A stretch of DNA of 64,000 bases from Megaleporinus macrocephalus (GCA_021613375.1 CM038703.1:20262194-20326193); one strand, 5' to 3'. Counted from the first letter of the stretch, positions 1 to 13,700 are shown. The notes: generated by a model from the letters alone, not told the origin. Numbers and translations are program-made.

Positions 1-1324
1 TCTGAACGTAGAGGATCGGGGTCTTTTGTGTTAGCACTAACAGAGGCCAGAATATGCTGACGTGTAAACAATAATACATTTTAAAATACATGGTGGTGTT
101 TTTACGCCTATACTAAAAACCAAGCATTGATTTTTATACACGCCGAAGAATGGAGCAGCGTCAAGGTTAGCTAGAGAGAAGCTGCAGGATGATTCAAGCC
201 TTTCATGATTAATTGCTCCAGTTGTGATCAGCAATGTCCTTGAATAATAAATTGCTATATGGGTTGAGAACTCTTTAGAAAGGCCAGAAAAGCTGTGCTC
301 GTATCTGCTCAGAGCCAACTACCCTGCTTTCTTAGCGACATGGTCCTCCTGCGCTTATGTCGTTTTATATGGTTGAACTCAAGTTAACTACTTTACTCAC
401 GTCTAGCTGCTAACGACCTCTTTAATGTGACATTTCTGACAGTGCGAAATACGAATGCCTGCGAGTTATGAAGCAAAACTTTACAAGAGCAAACAATAGT
501 GATCATGTTTTCAATAGGCTAGCTGACCAGATTGCTCTGAACACCCGAATTCCAGCAAAGCCCACTGTATTTTTATTTGTCACCCTAATTTAAGGTATAT
601 ACATTTATATATAGTGGTGACTACCTTTGTCGTTCGTAGATGCAAAACAGACGTCCACCCCGAGTCTCTTTTCAGCAGCTCGCTAAAGGAGCTAGCTAAG
701 TTAGCCACAAAACAAAACACGCTAGCCAACGAGCTGCCCTTCATCTTCAATTAACAAACAGACTTCTTTAGCGAACATTTCCGTTGACGGTAATGGAAGC
801 GCAAAACAGAACAGGTCATCGGACAAGGCTAACCGGCTACGTTCACTCCAAAAGAGGAAAAAACGGCGAGCTAACAGGCGGGCTAGCCAGCTAACTCTTC
901 TGCAAGCGCATAAAACTAACGTTAGTCTAGGCAGCGCTCGAGCACCTACTAGCCCAGACTGCTAATCTGGCTAACTAGCTGGCTAGCTCGTTAACTTGAT
1001 ATGACAAGGTTCGCTCTGATTCAACTCTCGGCAGAGTGCGACGAGAACACGTTGTCAAAAGCCGTTTCTTCGACCTGTATATTAATTCCCGATTAACAGT
1101 TGCCGAACAAGTGTGCCACGGAGCGATTTCAAAAAGACTCTGTTTAATACTTTGTTGTTTCTTCCCCCCCCCTTCTTCCTGACGACATTACAACACCCCC
1201 TTCGCTACCCTCCCCGTTGCTTTGAAGTGAGCCCCACATTCATTGCATTCATGTCTTGGCCTCTGAGTCTCAACAGCACAGCAGCACTAACGGATGGGGG
1301 AGGGGAAAGTAGAAACAAACTCCA

Positions 1325-1386
1325 TACACACACACACACACACACTCACTCACTCACTCTCTCTCATACACACACACACACACACA
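1325..1386. repeat. (CA)n microsatellite, interrupted
   Basis: CA dinucleotide tract with a central CACT/CTCT interruption, inside the promoter-like region. It keeps short frames open on both strands, which are not genes. Confidence 0.95.
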
Positions 1387-1840
1387 AGCAGCCAGGCCCT
1401 TCCGCAGTCGAGCGACTCGCAGGCAACTTTACAACATTTATATTAGACTTAATCGAGCTCGTTCGGACGCGCTTGAAAGCGGGCTCGCCGTATCCCCCGC
1501 CCCGGCTCTCACAAGTCGACGAAAAGCACGCCGAATAAAACAGCGTGCAGATCGAATGGGATTCAAACACACGCAAAGCTAATGGCACATTTCATCTCTC
1601 GCTGCCGCAAACCCCCCCGTTCCCCGAGCCAGGAGGAGAGGGGAAAAAGTGCCCCGTACTGTACCTGTGAGAACCTACTTTCCGCTTGCGTGTGCATCGG
1701 GAAGCGCAACGCACACAGCCACGCACGAATCGGGTCATAGATGCGAATCGCGGACTTTAAAAATAACAAAGAAAACAGTCCGTCCTCCACCTTTCCATGG
1801 CAGTCTCACTCTCTCACTCCTGTGCCTCAGTCTGTGCGCG

Positions 1841-1875
1841 CGTGTGTGTGTGTGTGTGTGAGCGAGCGAGCGAGT
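1841..1875. repeat. (TG)n followed by (GAGC)n
   Basis: About ten TG units followed by a short GAGC tetranucleotide run. It lies about 450 bases from the CA tract and is its complement. Confidence 0.9.
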
Positions 1876-2604
1876 GAGAGGAGAACAAGCGATGTGTAGC
1901 GCCGCGCGCGTTCAGAAATCACACTGCTGCCTGGAGAAAAAAGGGGAATATGAAGGAAAGCGAGTATGGGCTTTGAATTCAGGCTTGCCTCAAATGTTCA
2001 CCCGTCTAAAATATATTTAATCGATGCCGTAATAAACAGGCAACGACGTGCCTCCAGTGTCAATTCGCTACGGTTGTTAGCCTGCGGCGTAGTCACTAAG
2101 CGCGGACCGACAGCGAGGGTAGTGTGGGCTGTATTCACTGTGTTCAGGGGGCTTGTGTGCTTTTCCATTCCAGCTGTATTTCCCCACCGCTTTAGTAAAT
2201 CCTACCGGGTCTGACTGAGGGATGAGCTGAGCGGTAGGCTGAGCACAGTGTTAAAACATCTGTTATACAGAAAGATGAGGGATGTACCTTTGGCGTTAGC
2301 CTGGTGCTATTTTGAAGGTATGGTAAGGCACTGTGTTCACCTGGAAGGTTTAAGATAATAATAGGGGCATATGCGTACTTCTATAGCTATACACTTCTAC
2401 ACACATACATACATATATATAGTTTTTTTGGCAGGTGCCATTTACATTGTGTGAAATGGTGATGAGTTGACCAACAGAAATGCTCCAAAATATCTTAAAA
2501 ACACTTTACAGTCTTTATTCTGAATGTAAGTCAAAGGAACCAGAATTTTTTCTATCATTCTTCCCTGCCATTTTGGAGATATTTGTTTCTCTATGAACAG
2601 CGAC

Positions 2605-2608
<4 letters not shown>

Positions 2609-2668
<60 letters not shown>
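2609..2668. repeat. (TA)n microsatellite
   Basis: Uninterrupted TA dinucleotide tract of about 60 bases. The rest of 2221-3687 is AT-rich sequence in which I see no gene. Confidence 0.97.
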
Positions 2669-2671
<3 letters not shown>

Positions 2672-3687
2672 GTGTCATCAGGTCATTAATATCGAACGAG
2701 TAGGTGCTGTCTGTGAAGTATTTATGTATTAAAACTGAAACATTTAGTGGCTCTTGAGAAGGAGGGTTTCTCAGCAGGCTCTGAACCTACAGAAGTTATG
2801 ACTCAACACCTGGATATAATCAACCAAGTAATCTTTTGCCTTTATAGTGAAAAGATCAAAGATCCATGGAATGCCGAGTGTCATTCCTTCAATTTATGAC
2901 TTTATTAGATTAGCTCATCTGAAAAGCGCTGACTGTGAGTGGAACGTTTCTTAATGATTAGTCTCAATTTCCAGGCATTAGCTTTCACCCGAATCCACTC
3001 CAACACCAAAATGGAATCAACTATCTGTTTTTTTTATGTTTGTTTTTTGGACGGCAGTCTAACGATTTTCACTGAAACAGCCAAATGCTCATAAACAACA
3101 CACTCGAATATATATCCAATGCTTATTTTGCCTCACTGAGTAAAAAACTTTCACTATTTGCTTATCAAGTAACCAATATAATCAAGCAACAATTCATCAA
3201 GTATGAAATATAAATTAAACTTAAAAAATAAATATGCAAGTATTTAAAAACCTCAGAATACAGTAAAATAGAGCTCCTTTGTGATGATTATGTGGTACAC
3301 TTCCCTCTGGTAGCAAAACAGTTAAAAACGGGGTAACTGACATGGAAATGCAATTCTTTGAAGATTTATCCCCATCACAGATCATACTCATCAATAATTC
3401 AGCTCTCTCAAAAAAGAGCTCAGCAGGGGTCCGATAAATCCCAATATTCCATGTCATGCACAAACTTTTTTGTCCCCACTTATTTTGCTCGAACATTATC
3501 ATTATCACTTTCACATTTTAATATGTTTAGTTTTGGTACATCTACTAAGAGAGGACTATGTAACTTACAAATATCCAGAGTATAGGATCTAATGACAACA
3601 TCAAAGCCATTACTATTGTGGAGTCACATGCAATCCAGCAAGCGTCAAAAACTTTACCTATAAGACTTTAATTAAAAATAAACTCAC

Positions 3688-3879
3688 CTGGGGGAAGCTT
3701 CTGTCTTGCATTGGCAGGCACCCCCCAACTGTCCATCCACTAGCAGCAGATACCATCTCCAGACCATTAATGAGATCAAGTGCCAGTAAAGACTGCATCC
3801 TCTGCTTTCCCAGAGTTAAAGAGTTGATTTTCCACAGTGAATCTTGCCATTTCCGCTTGTGTATTGTATCCATTCGTAT
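3688..3879 (-). CDS. Unidentified splice-bounded exon, 64 open codons
   Basis: On the minus strand a good acceptor (pyrimidine-rich, ...gtgcttcag) at 3880 and a consensus donor (CCCCAG/gtgagt) at 3687 bound 192 bases, exactly 64 codons. One frame is open throughout. It starts IRMDTIHKRKWQDSL and ends CLPMQDRSFPQ, with an internal Met at codon 3. I do not recognise the protein. If spliced from the exon at 13913-13982, which ends in phase 1, the reading frame shifts and meets a stop after 34 codons, so the two may not be consecutive. It could be an internal coding exon, a start exon using Met3, or an untranslated exon. No neighbouring exon was found between here and the left edge. Confidence 0.45.
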
Positions 3880-4276
3880 CTGAAGCACAAAAAAGAAAAT
3901 GCCTTGATATCCAAAAGCATGTCATGTTTCATACATCAGAATATTGTTAAGCCAATAAGAACAATAAAACGTGGGAGTGAAAACAGTAAATTCTATGAAA
4001 TTATTTTACTGTACAAATAATAGATTTATAACACTGGATGGAAGGATGATTTTACGGTTTTATAACATAACCTACTTGGGTTTTGTAACATGGTGTTACT
4101 TAATATACTCATCTCACATTAATCACACATCTTTGTCAGAATAAAATACCAGCAGTATAAAATTGCACTGCATCGATTTAAAAGTGCCAATTGGACTGGA
4201 GTGATTTTAAAATGTCAGAATCAACTTTAGTTAAAATTCCAAGGCTGTTTTCAAATGTACAAATCTTCTATAAAAT

Positions 4277-4310
4277 CATTATTATTATTATTATTATTAA
4301 TATTATTATT

Positions 4311-4349
<39 letters not shown>

Positions 4350-4350
4350 T
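4277..4350. repeat. (ATT)n to (AAT)n trinucleotide tract
   Basis: ATT repeats switch to AAT repeats at about 4313, so the tract is self-complementary and could fold on itself. Confidence 0.95.
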
Positions 4351-4399
4351 TGTGGTTTACTAAGATACTTTAGCAGTATTCATTTACCAATAGTATTTG

Positions 4400-7300
4400 A
4401 GCATAATATCAATAACACATACAATTTTGATAAATGTTATATCTAAATATATGTCTACATGTATGTATTAATGATTTATAGACAAATAATCATGCAAGAA
4501 TTATAGCAGCTGGTATTTGCTTAATAAAAAAATATAATTTGCAGCTGAAAGAGCCTTAGTTTTAACAGTACCTCCAACAGACTGGTCCATGTGATGATGG
4601 GGTACTGTGCTAAATTGTTTTGCATTTTTACTGCATTTACAAAAGTTACTTTCCAGATAGAATCTAGTCCCAGTTTCTACATGTTAAACATTTATGGCTG
4701 AGTCTAAAATGACTCCCTACTCTCTAATAGAGAACGACATAGGTCATGAAACTATGAATCCTACATACTAAATGTGCATTAAATGTTGGATAACAATACA
4801 AGCAATCTAGGTCTGAATGTAAATGTTTTTGTACTGGTCATATAGTGAAAAACATCAGATATCAGCATTGGTCAACAATTCCCATATCTCTAATAACTGA
4901 TAACATTCACACTCTCCATGGACTTCACTGCTTCTACAATTTACATACAGGGCAATATGTCAGTGGACAATGCAAGAAACCTAAATTTTAACTTATACTA
5001 ATCTTATAATGTCTCGAGTAGTAGCAGAAGGCCATGGAAGTGCATCCATCCTTATATATTTAGATGTTTTGACACAGAACAGAGTAGCAGGTGCATCTGC
5101 ATATACAGTTAAATTGTCAGAATCATTACCTGTTTATCATAAACTTGAAGAAACTTTTATAATTTAACAATATATCATCACGTTTTCCATCGCACTTGGT
5201 TTGGAAGTGGTCCTATCAAGGGTATTTTCTACTTTCAATTTTTTAAAATATCTTTAATAATCTAAACATGACATGCATCATGACATCTAAATGGACAAAA
5301 GTACATTGCATAATTAAAAACACCAATAGCAGCCATCCTGAATTTTGTCCACACACCTATCCATGTTTATAGACAACAGTGTGTCATAGTGTCAGAACCA
5401 CATGAGGTAGTTTAAAAAAAAAAAAAAAAAAACCCACACAACTTCTGTATGATTAAGGCAAGGAATTGATTTAGGCATGCAGTTATCATAATACAAATTT
5501 GTAAGGTAATCCATAATTAGCTAGTTACTAGATTAACCTACAAGCTTCAATGTAAAACTAAATAAGAAACCTTTAAAAACTAAGTATATCTTGGCTGATC
5601 GACTACACTCCACATTTCTTCCCTAGAGTAAAGGATCACCTGAGCAGCTTCTCCTCCTGGTCATTGTGCAGTCCAGATTGTCTCTATTGACTCCTTCCTA
5701 ACCTAACCTAACGAGATTTACCATACCTGCTCAACTTTATGAAAAGTATCATTGTGTAGGACACACTTACTCTTAAAGCAAATAAAACAAATTTGGATAA
5801 TGATTATACATAATTGCTACATAATATGTATATTCCATAATTACATAGTTCTTTGGTAAGAAACACCAAATATGCCAAGACATATTGCGGTAAATGACAT
5901 ACTCTGGCAACTCTTTGTGAGTTTAAACACCCTCCATAGAGTAAAGGGCATTCCATATATGGCCCACTGAATACCATAAGGTCTACTCGGCCAGCATTCA
6001 AATCAGATGGCATCAGCAGCTGCAAACTCAACCCTATCCTTGCCCTTCCTGAGGCCTGGCTTTGATCACTGGGCCCCCCACTGCGAGCCAACACATGGCC
6101 ATGACTGCATACTAACTCAGCGCACGGACTCAAGCAAGCACTTGGAAACAATCAAGGGGAAAAGAGCAGAAAATCGAGGTGTTTGGAACAAAGTCAATGC
6201 TTTGGCGAGATCATACAGATTGTGAAAGTATTTGGTAATTGCTCAAAACCAAATTAATCTTTAACATTGGAACTCGCACAAAGGGCTGTTTCGGGCAGTA
6301 GCTGTGCAAGAATAATGCCCTTTGAAAGTCATTTGGTTTTACAATATCCCGAGGTTGGCTACGTGGTAGCATTTCAGAAGTGCTTCCACTTTGTTGTTCC
6401 AATCCATGCGGTGCACTGAAAAGTCACAGTCTCCGAAGAAACGATTGGAATTATTTGACAGCTGTGCGGGGCGAACTTCCTGCAAGGATTGACAGAGGTT
6501 ATGACTGGCAGCTGTAGCTGCCAATCAGCTACCTGTTGAGTGGCCTTGTGACTTTTAGACAAATGAGTTGACAGGTGCAATTTTACTTTAAGTACCTGTC
6601 CCTTTATATGGCAGCCGATAGGCTTGAGAGGGGCTGCTGAATGGAGGATTTATATTAGTGCTGTATGTTACCCTCTGTGATCCTATCTACCCTAGGTGGG
6701 CTTAGTAAGCAAATCACAGATACGTTCCAGCTGCTCTGACCATTACCAAGGCCAGTACAGAGATGTCAAAGTAAAACATGCTGACACATAACCTGATACC
6801 CTGCAGAAAAGCAGCTAACAATATTAAAAGAAACAACTATGTGAATTAAGCATCTGTTAAGTGAAACAACGTTTCAAAGCCAACTGACCTGCTTCAGATA
6901 TGCAGTTGAATATATTGTTGCTGTCCAAAAAAAATATGTATATCCAAAATGACAACTTTACCGAAGAGGTCAAAAACCTTCTTCACTTTTACTATAAGCC
7001 AATGGAACCAGAAAGTTTCCAAGATGTTTTGAAGCATTTCTATTGGTTAATTCATCATGAAACCTCCATACAACGTAAACATCTGCTGGTGTGTTCATAT
7101 GGTGCAGAAAAATAAAACTTGACAAACTGACAAAAATACATGATTTTCTTTGGGTTGCGATGATATAACAGAAAAACCATAATGCATCATATCTAGAAAG
7201 ATGTTTACAGTAAGTTCTCTCATACATAATGATACATTCCAAAGGTTTTGGGGTCTGACTGATGAGACAGCACTATGGCAAGTCTTTATCAGCAGGAGTA

Positions 7301-9242
7301 ATTTTCAGTTTCAAGGACAGGCCGCTCCATAAATGCAGACCAGGAGTGCCGCAGTACGTGACGCATCGCATGAGAGCAGGCCCATAAAAATAATCACCTA
7401 TGATGTCACCCCCTCATTTACAATGTAATTAAGAACATTACTAGAACAGCATCATGTGATCTACTGTGCTTGTTCTAATGGTAGTTCCGGCAGGGCTGTT
7501 GTGGAGGGCAAAACTAAAAAAAAACAAACACAAAAGGAGCCGAAAAAGGAAGAATAGCAATATATAGTGTTGTATGCATAAGTTGGAATACCCTCAGTAA
7601 AGTGGTAGGTTTGTTTGTTTTTCCAAAATAAAAATAAGTTGCCACATTCTCATCCTAGAACACACTTACATATGAATATGCAGTTTTTATGTGTTTGCTA
7701 AACTTAATAAAATATAAAACTTTTGCACAGGACACATTTAACACATCCAGTGCGTTAACTTTTAATAAACAGTAATTAAACATACAAATGTGCAGGAGGA
7801 TTGTATGGGATGTGTCTTGACTAAGACAATCAATTATACATATTCAGCTTAACAGCAATAAAACACATACTAGGAATGTCATAATTTGTTAAACTCAATG
7901 GGTTGATTAAAAAAAAAAAAACAAATATGAAAATGAACTCTGACGAACATGCGATAATTTCCAAGATAACACACTTTAAATTCTCCTACCACTCTTTCTC
8001 TTAAAGTAAGAAAAAGAGCCTGAATGACACTGAATGATCTGTATTTTTTTTCTGTTTTTAAGTTATTTTCCAATAAACTTTAAGAAGTTATCTACCAATA
8101 AATTCTTTGTCTTTGAAAAGTCTTTGAAAGGCTCCATATGCAGTATGAAAAAAGTGTGCTCCGGGTTAAATGATGTTTTGTTGATTACTAGGTAAAAATA
8201 AGTCACATCCATTACAGGGAACAGATATATTAATGCACAATCATCACAATTTTTAACATATTGCATACATAAAATTGTGCAAAACTGATGACACCTTTAA
8301 ATATGTTAAAATATTTAACAAAAAAACTGCAGAGAAATGGTGTGGGTTCCTTGTAAAGAATGCATTGTGACTTAACATAAACTTAAAAATAAACTTAACA
8401 TGGCATTTTTGTTTAATCTTTTGAAAAAAATAAACTCTGACTACCATCAAAATAATCACTGAATTACTAAATTACTAAAATAAATGATGATAGCCCTATT
8501 GTGAAGACAAAACTAATTCAGAGTGCTGTATGATGGACAGAAGGTAATCAGACAATTATGAAGATTTTAGATCTTAGGGACACGTTACTCTAAGATGACA
8601 CCATCAAACTGTTCATCGCTTTACGCAGAACTGAATGTTCTTTTGCCATGTGTCGTTTCTGTACTTTCAGAAACAAAGCAACGATTATTTTCTGACCTTG
8701 TTTTTGCTTTCTTCCGCCTCCTCTGTGTCATTTATATAACCATGGAGTCCTGTAATTTGCTATGACTCTGCACGTCAGGGCTTACTTCAGGAGTTACTTT
8801 AGGAGCTTACGACTACTGATTCCCCAAAACCCTCTGAGTCACTAATACAGTATGATGGTGATGTTCAAAGACCATTCATTATCTTGCAAATGACACATCA
8901 CATCATTCAGCTGCATGTTCAGATATCATAATTCTATTTTTCACCAAATACGATTCACAAATGTCATGCAGCTATTGACACATACCAGTTAACATATTAT
9001 ATTTGTCATTTTAGACCAGTTATTTAGGCCACAAAAACCTAAATGTTATTGAATTGCTATTTCTGATAAATGATTTGTTAGTGGATGTATGCTCACCTCA
9101 AACAACTCTTCTGTGTTTGTAACATTTGAGGAAACAAAATATAAAAAGCACCTATAATATAAGACATTTGTCATGTATACTGTATATTTATATTCTATAT
9201 TGTTCATATTGTTGCTTTCCTAACAAAACATTGCTCCTCCAA
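4400..9242. other. AT-rich non-coding stretch
   Basis: No exon with convincing splice sites and codon pattern is visible. It holds homopolymer runs such as A at about 5411-5431. If the exons at 3.7 and 14 kb belong to one minus-strand gene, this would be intron. Several short open frames on both strands have AT-driven composition and no recognisable motif. Confidence 0.5.
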
Positions 9243-9372
9243 AACAGTAACTTTTCAGATGTTAAAAAAAAACCTCCTAAGCAATAGTATTACCTGTTCC
9301 TGGAGATCAACCCAGGAACAGGTAATACTATTGCTTAGGAGGTTTTTTTTTAACATCTGAAAAGTTACTGTT
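9243..9372. repeat. Perfect inverted repeat: 61-bp arms, 8-base spacer
   Basis: Bases 9243-9303 are the exact reverse complement of 9312-9372, with an 8-base spacer (agatcaac) at 9304-9311. The arms include a 9-base A run matched by a 9-base T run, and pairing stops sharply outside (9242 against 9373). The sequence around the spacer and just right of the hairpin resembles a dispersed fish repeat (gttcctggagatc... then ctgcagacttaact...). The right arm therefore looks like an inverted copy of the left flank placed inside an older repeat. A transcript would fold into a 61-bp duplex. Confidence 0.97.
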
Positions 9373-9937
9373 CTGCAGACTTAACTGACCCCACCTTATC
9401 CATCTAATCAGTCTTCAGAAGTCTTTGGGTACGTCTCAAAGAGCTCCTTAGTTCAGCAGGTATGGTGTGGTCATTTTGTTAAAATCATTACAGTCCCTGC
9501 CTGGAAGTTTCCACAGTGTATAATAATAAACCAGAGAGCACTGACTGTTTATGCTCTGTGAAAAGCCCAACTTTCAGAAAGTTTTGGATTCTGTATGTAA
9601 TTTCTTTACCTCATTAAGCTTTGATGGTAACATTATATTTTACACTATTGTACTGTTATTTTATTTATTTATATTTTATTAGTAAAATACTACATTAAAA
9701 TGCTTTAAGTGTAATTACTAAAAGTCTCACCAAACAGTGAGCTGCCCAGTTGATTTTGGTGGTAATACATTGTTCGGTCTCTGCATGCATGTAATTGAGT
9801 CACTTGTCATTTGTGGACCAAATTATCATTTTATGAATTTGTTATGATCAGATGTTCAGTTGAGTCATAATAATGTATATAAAAAACACAGTTAGCCCAA
9901 ATTTTGAACAAAGTAATCTAACATTAAATGTCTTTGC

Positions 9938-10700
9938 TGGCCAAAGTATGTGAACCTCTGCTTTTAGTAATTATTGTGTGACCCCTTAAGCAGCAACAAA
10001 CAGTTCCTGTCCTACACACTGGCTTAAAGGAATTTTGTCCATTCCTCCTTAGACAACTGCTTCAGCTCTGTTATGTTGATGAGCTCATGATGATGAACAG
10101 CATACCTTAGGTTCTCTTTGACTTTGAGCAAGACATTTCAAAATGCCCTTTTCATTGTATCCTTCTTTGTAGACTAACTGTTGTTTTAGTGCCCGTCTTT
10201 TGCTGCAGGACGCCCCTTTCTGTGGAGGTTCAGTCAATACATGCCCCAACATTGTCCTGTTGAATTTCTTTATACTGTCCCGAATTCATAGATTTACCCA
10301 ATAAAGGCTGTCCTGGTCCAATAGCAGCAAAATAGTCTCAAACTTTGATCCTTCCACCACCATATTTCAACGATTTGGCTGGAATGCAGTCTTTAGTTTT
10401 GCCAAACATAACATCTCTGAAATTTCTTTTTGCCTTTTCCACCCGCATAACATTATTTAGTACTTTTCTAGTTTGTCAAGGTGGTCTGTGGAAGGCCTGA
10501 AGACCCTTAGATCCATTATTGTCTTCACCAATCTAATCATTTTAGAGGATAATGTAATTGCAAACCAAGATATTTTATGTTTAATTACTTTGTTCAATAT
10601 AATATAATTGTGTTATTTGTTTGAGTCATCTTGATCTAATCATATTTTGGGCCACTTTTATGTAGAAATTTACAAAAGAAAAGTGTTCACAAACTCTGAA
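9938..10700. mobile_element. Non-autonomous DNA transposon remnant with terminal inverted repeats
   Basis: The left end (gccaaagtatgtgaacctct) and right end (aagtgttcacaaactctgaa) are imperfect inverse complements sharing the TGTGAAC core. The roughly 760-base interior has the look of a short dispersed fish DNA transposon. No transposase frame survives. The family was not determined and the boundaries are approximate. Confidence 0.55.
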
Positions 10701-13700
10701 GCAGCGCTGTAGCCAGTGTCTGAATTCATAGCCACTGCGTAGTGATTCACAAACCAGCGAGTGATTGAGACACAGCGGAATGAAGCGGTTGAGATTTGGG
10801 TAAAACCTGCAGGTAGGTTGGGAGGGCTGAAGATTGATGTAAAGATTTTATTACAATTATTTTTGGACCACATCTAAAAGGAACGTTGGCATTTTCAAAT
10901 GGTGCTAAAAAAAGGAATAAAGAAAGAAAAAAAAGTGACAATGTTTTGATCTGACAGTGATAAAACTTTTTCAATTCTATTTTTCAATTCCCTCTGCTAA
11001 AACAGTCCCAACCATTCCTGAGACAGTGGATACCTTCAACATCCCTGCAACTAACCACCAATCTGTATGAGCCTATAAAGCCTGCTTTTGAACCCCTTTG
11101 AACCACCAGCCACACAGCTCAATAATCTTGGAGGCAGACATTCTGTAGTGACTACAGAATTTAGTGACTCTGACATTCAACCTTACAGACGCACAACGGC
11201 TGTCACTTTCTTTTCCAATAAAAATGAGAAATGCAGCCATTTGTGGACAGCACTTGGCACAACTGGAATTAGAACTTGAATCTGGAGCTTTAAGTAGAAA
11301 TCCAATGAATCCACAATGATGTTGTCTTGACAATTAAGATGTAAACATGGTAATCTCACACAGTAAATGTGACAGGTTTAAGAATGGACCATTAAACTAG
11401 GCATCTGGATATAATGCCAATGGAACCGCTCATTGATTTGTGCGGGAGCTGCATCCATGTATATTTCTGAATCCACTGGTTTTTATTTATTTTTTAATGA
11501 ATTCTTTCACGCTTCTCTCCTCAGCACATATGGTAAGTATGATAAGCTGGCCCTACACAGGCCAACCGAAGCCTCTCATGTCTCCTATTGTTTGTGACAA
11601 GCCCATTGGCTCAGTTTAGCCAGTACCAAGAGTAGGGGCAGATAAGAATGCTACCACAGAGACCCCTGCAGTGAAGCCACAGAAGACGAACAGAATTAAT
11701 GCACACTCTTCAGCTTAAAGGAGATAGGCTTTTCCAAGAACAGCAATGTTCTGATTTTACTGCCTCTTGACTGACAAACATTTATTTATACACTTTAACA
11801 CTTCATTATAGCTTTTAAACAAACAAACAAAAAAAATCACCTGAGATTTCTAATATTCAGACCGAATCATTCTGGTATTAAACAGTAGAAGGGTACCAGT
11901 AGATTATTATAGAGAATGTTAAAAACATAAATAAACAAGGAATTATGTTTGCAACTGTTTTAGGATATTTTCTTTACATTGTTTCCTCAACTAAAGTAAT
12001 TTAAATAGCACTATAAAGTTTTATGTCTCATCAAATGTCTCATCAACAATTTCATGGCCACTAAGGCCTCAAGGCTTGCTGAAGTGGCATACAGGACTGT
12101 CGACTGTAAAGAAAAGAAAGAAGACAAAGGACATTCCAATCTCTCAGCCGCATGTCACTGATTCTTGTGTGCTCTGACTAAGGCTAAACCATTTCAGGAG
12201 CTGTGACAGACTAATATGCAGCTCAAGCCTTCAATAAAAAAGGCGATGACAGCCATGTTAGCTGAATGAGATTCTGAAGAAAAGGACCGGGGCCTGCAGG
12301 TGTTCTTTTGGCCCCTAATCACAGTGGCTCAGGGAGAGTTCTCCATCCGTCAGCTGTATTCGTTCAAACTGTACAAGCATTCATTTGGTAGTAGTTTCAG
12401 CAACAGGTGGTGTCAGATAAGAATAACAAAATGAGCACTCTAGTTTTAGAAATCTGATAAAACAATGCATTCAGAAAAGTGACATGAATTGTTTGTTTGA
12501 TATTCAGTTGCAATACAGAGCTTTTTACTGGTTTGTTTTTGGACAAACGCTTAATAAAATCAACATTTTAGTTTTGCACATACCGCACTGCACATGAGAA
12601 TAAGCAATTTCTAGACATACTCTTAATTGTAAAAAAACAAAACAAAACAAAAAAAAGCTACTCAACTAGACTACTATTCACCCTAAATAAAGAACATTCA
12701 AACAAATTACTACTTTCTTGCTGTTGTTTAATGTTTTTTGCTCTTTGTTCAATTCAACAGAAAAGTAAAACATTGCCAAATCTGGGAAACGTGAACAATT
12801 TATTCTGATGTCATGATAAAAGTCCCCCTGATAGGAGAAAAACTTTCTCTTCCCTCAGAATTCTTCTGTGTTGGTTTTTGTTACAGCTGCCAGTGCAGAT
12901 TTAGGCCTCTATGTAGGCTGTGCTTGAAATGGGCTTATCTTTTGAGGGGCCTGATCAGTTGACAAAAGCCCATTTAGATGTTAAAACTGAGTGGCGTTCT
13001 TTTGATATCTACAAAAAGTTAATTAGATTCCTTCAAATAACTCAAAGTCAATTACAGTTTCCATCAAGGGTTTTGCAGCAATGGGGAAAAAAAGTGAAAA
13101 TCATAAGAACAATGAAAAAAATTCTGTTTTTGAGATATACAAGGAAACAACAGATAAGAATAGAACTTGAAAAGACAGTTCGGGGGGCTCTTTGAAACTG
13201 AGAGAAAAGGCAAGCCTGGTCAAGAATAGTTGAGCTATTCTGAATGATTGGGACATCATAAAGGGAGGGTGCCTTTGGTGTATTGATAAGCTGCTCTTTT
13301 AAGTGTCTATGAGACTGGCGAGAGGAGGAGGTACCCAAAGCCTGTCAAAATGTTTTTTGGAGTCCTGCTGATAGCTTTTGTCATAGCTGAATATATCGTG
13401 CCTAACAATCCTAGGAGTGGATTAGGCACAGCGGATTAAATGATTTGCCGCCTGGAGTTTACTTAATACTAAAGCTAGTGATTAACGTTACCATATGCAC
13501 GAAGTGGTAAGCATGGACAAAAAGCATTTCTTTGCTCCGTTTTGTTTATTTTCAGAACACAGCGTAAGCGATTATGGCAAAGTGATATAACAAGGCACTG
13601 ATTAATGAACGAAATGTTGGTGTTATGCAAACTATGTCTAATTGGAGAAACGCACAGCGATAAAAACACGAAAGCTTGGCATTATTTGCGCTTTGAGCTG

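Larger units (their letters stand above)
640..2220. promoter_or_regulatory. CpG-bearing promoter-like region, gene unassigned
   Basis: This stretch stands out from its AT-rich surroundings by higher GC content and many CpG dinucleotides, as in vertebrate promoter islands. It holds a (CA)n tract, a (TG)n tract and repeated GCTAGC-type words often seen in fish 5' regions. On the minus strand a consensus splice donor (CACAG/gtacag, boundary at 1665) would end a possible non-coding first exon starting near 1830-1900. That would place a minus-strand start here, reading out of the left edge. No open frame in it looks like a known protein. The direction of transcription is inference; a plus-strand or bidirectional start is equally possible. 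Confidence 0.4.

Noticed and set aside
13048..13338. 96-codon minus-strand frame with a nearby acceptor-like site
   Set aside because: No recognisable protein, weak acceptor, no clear donor; kept only as a remote possibility for the unidentified gene.
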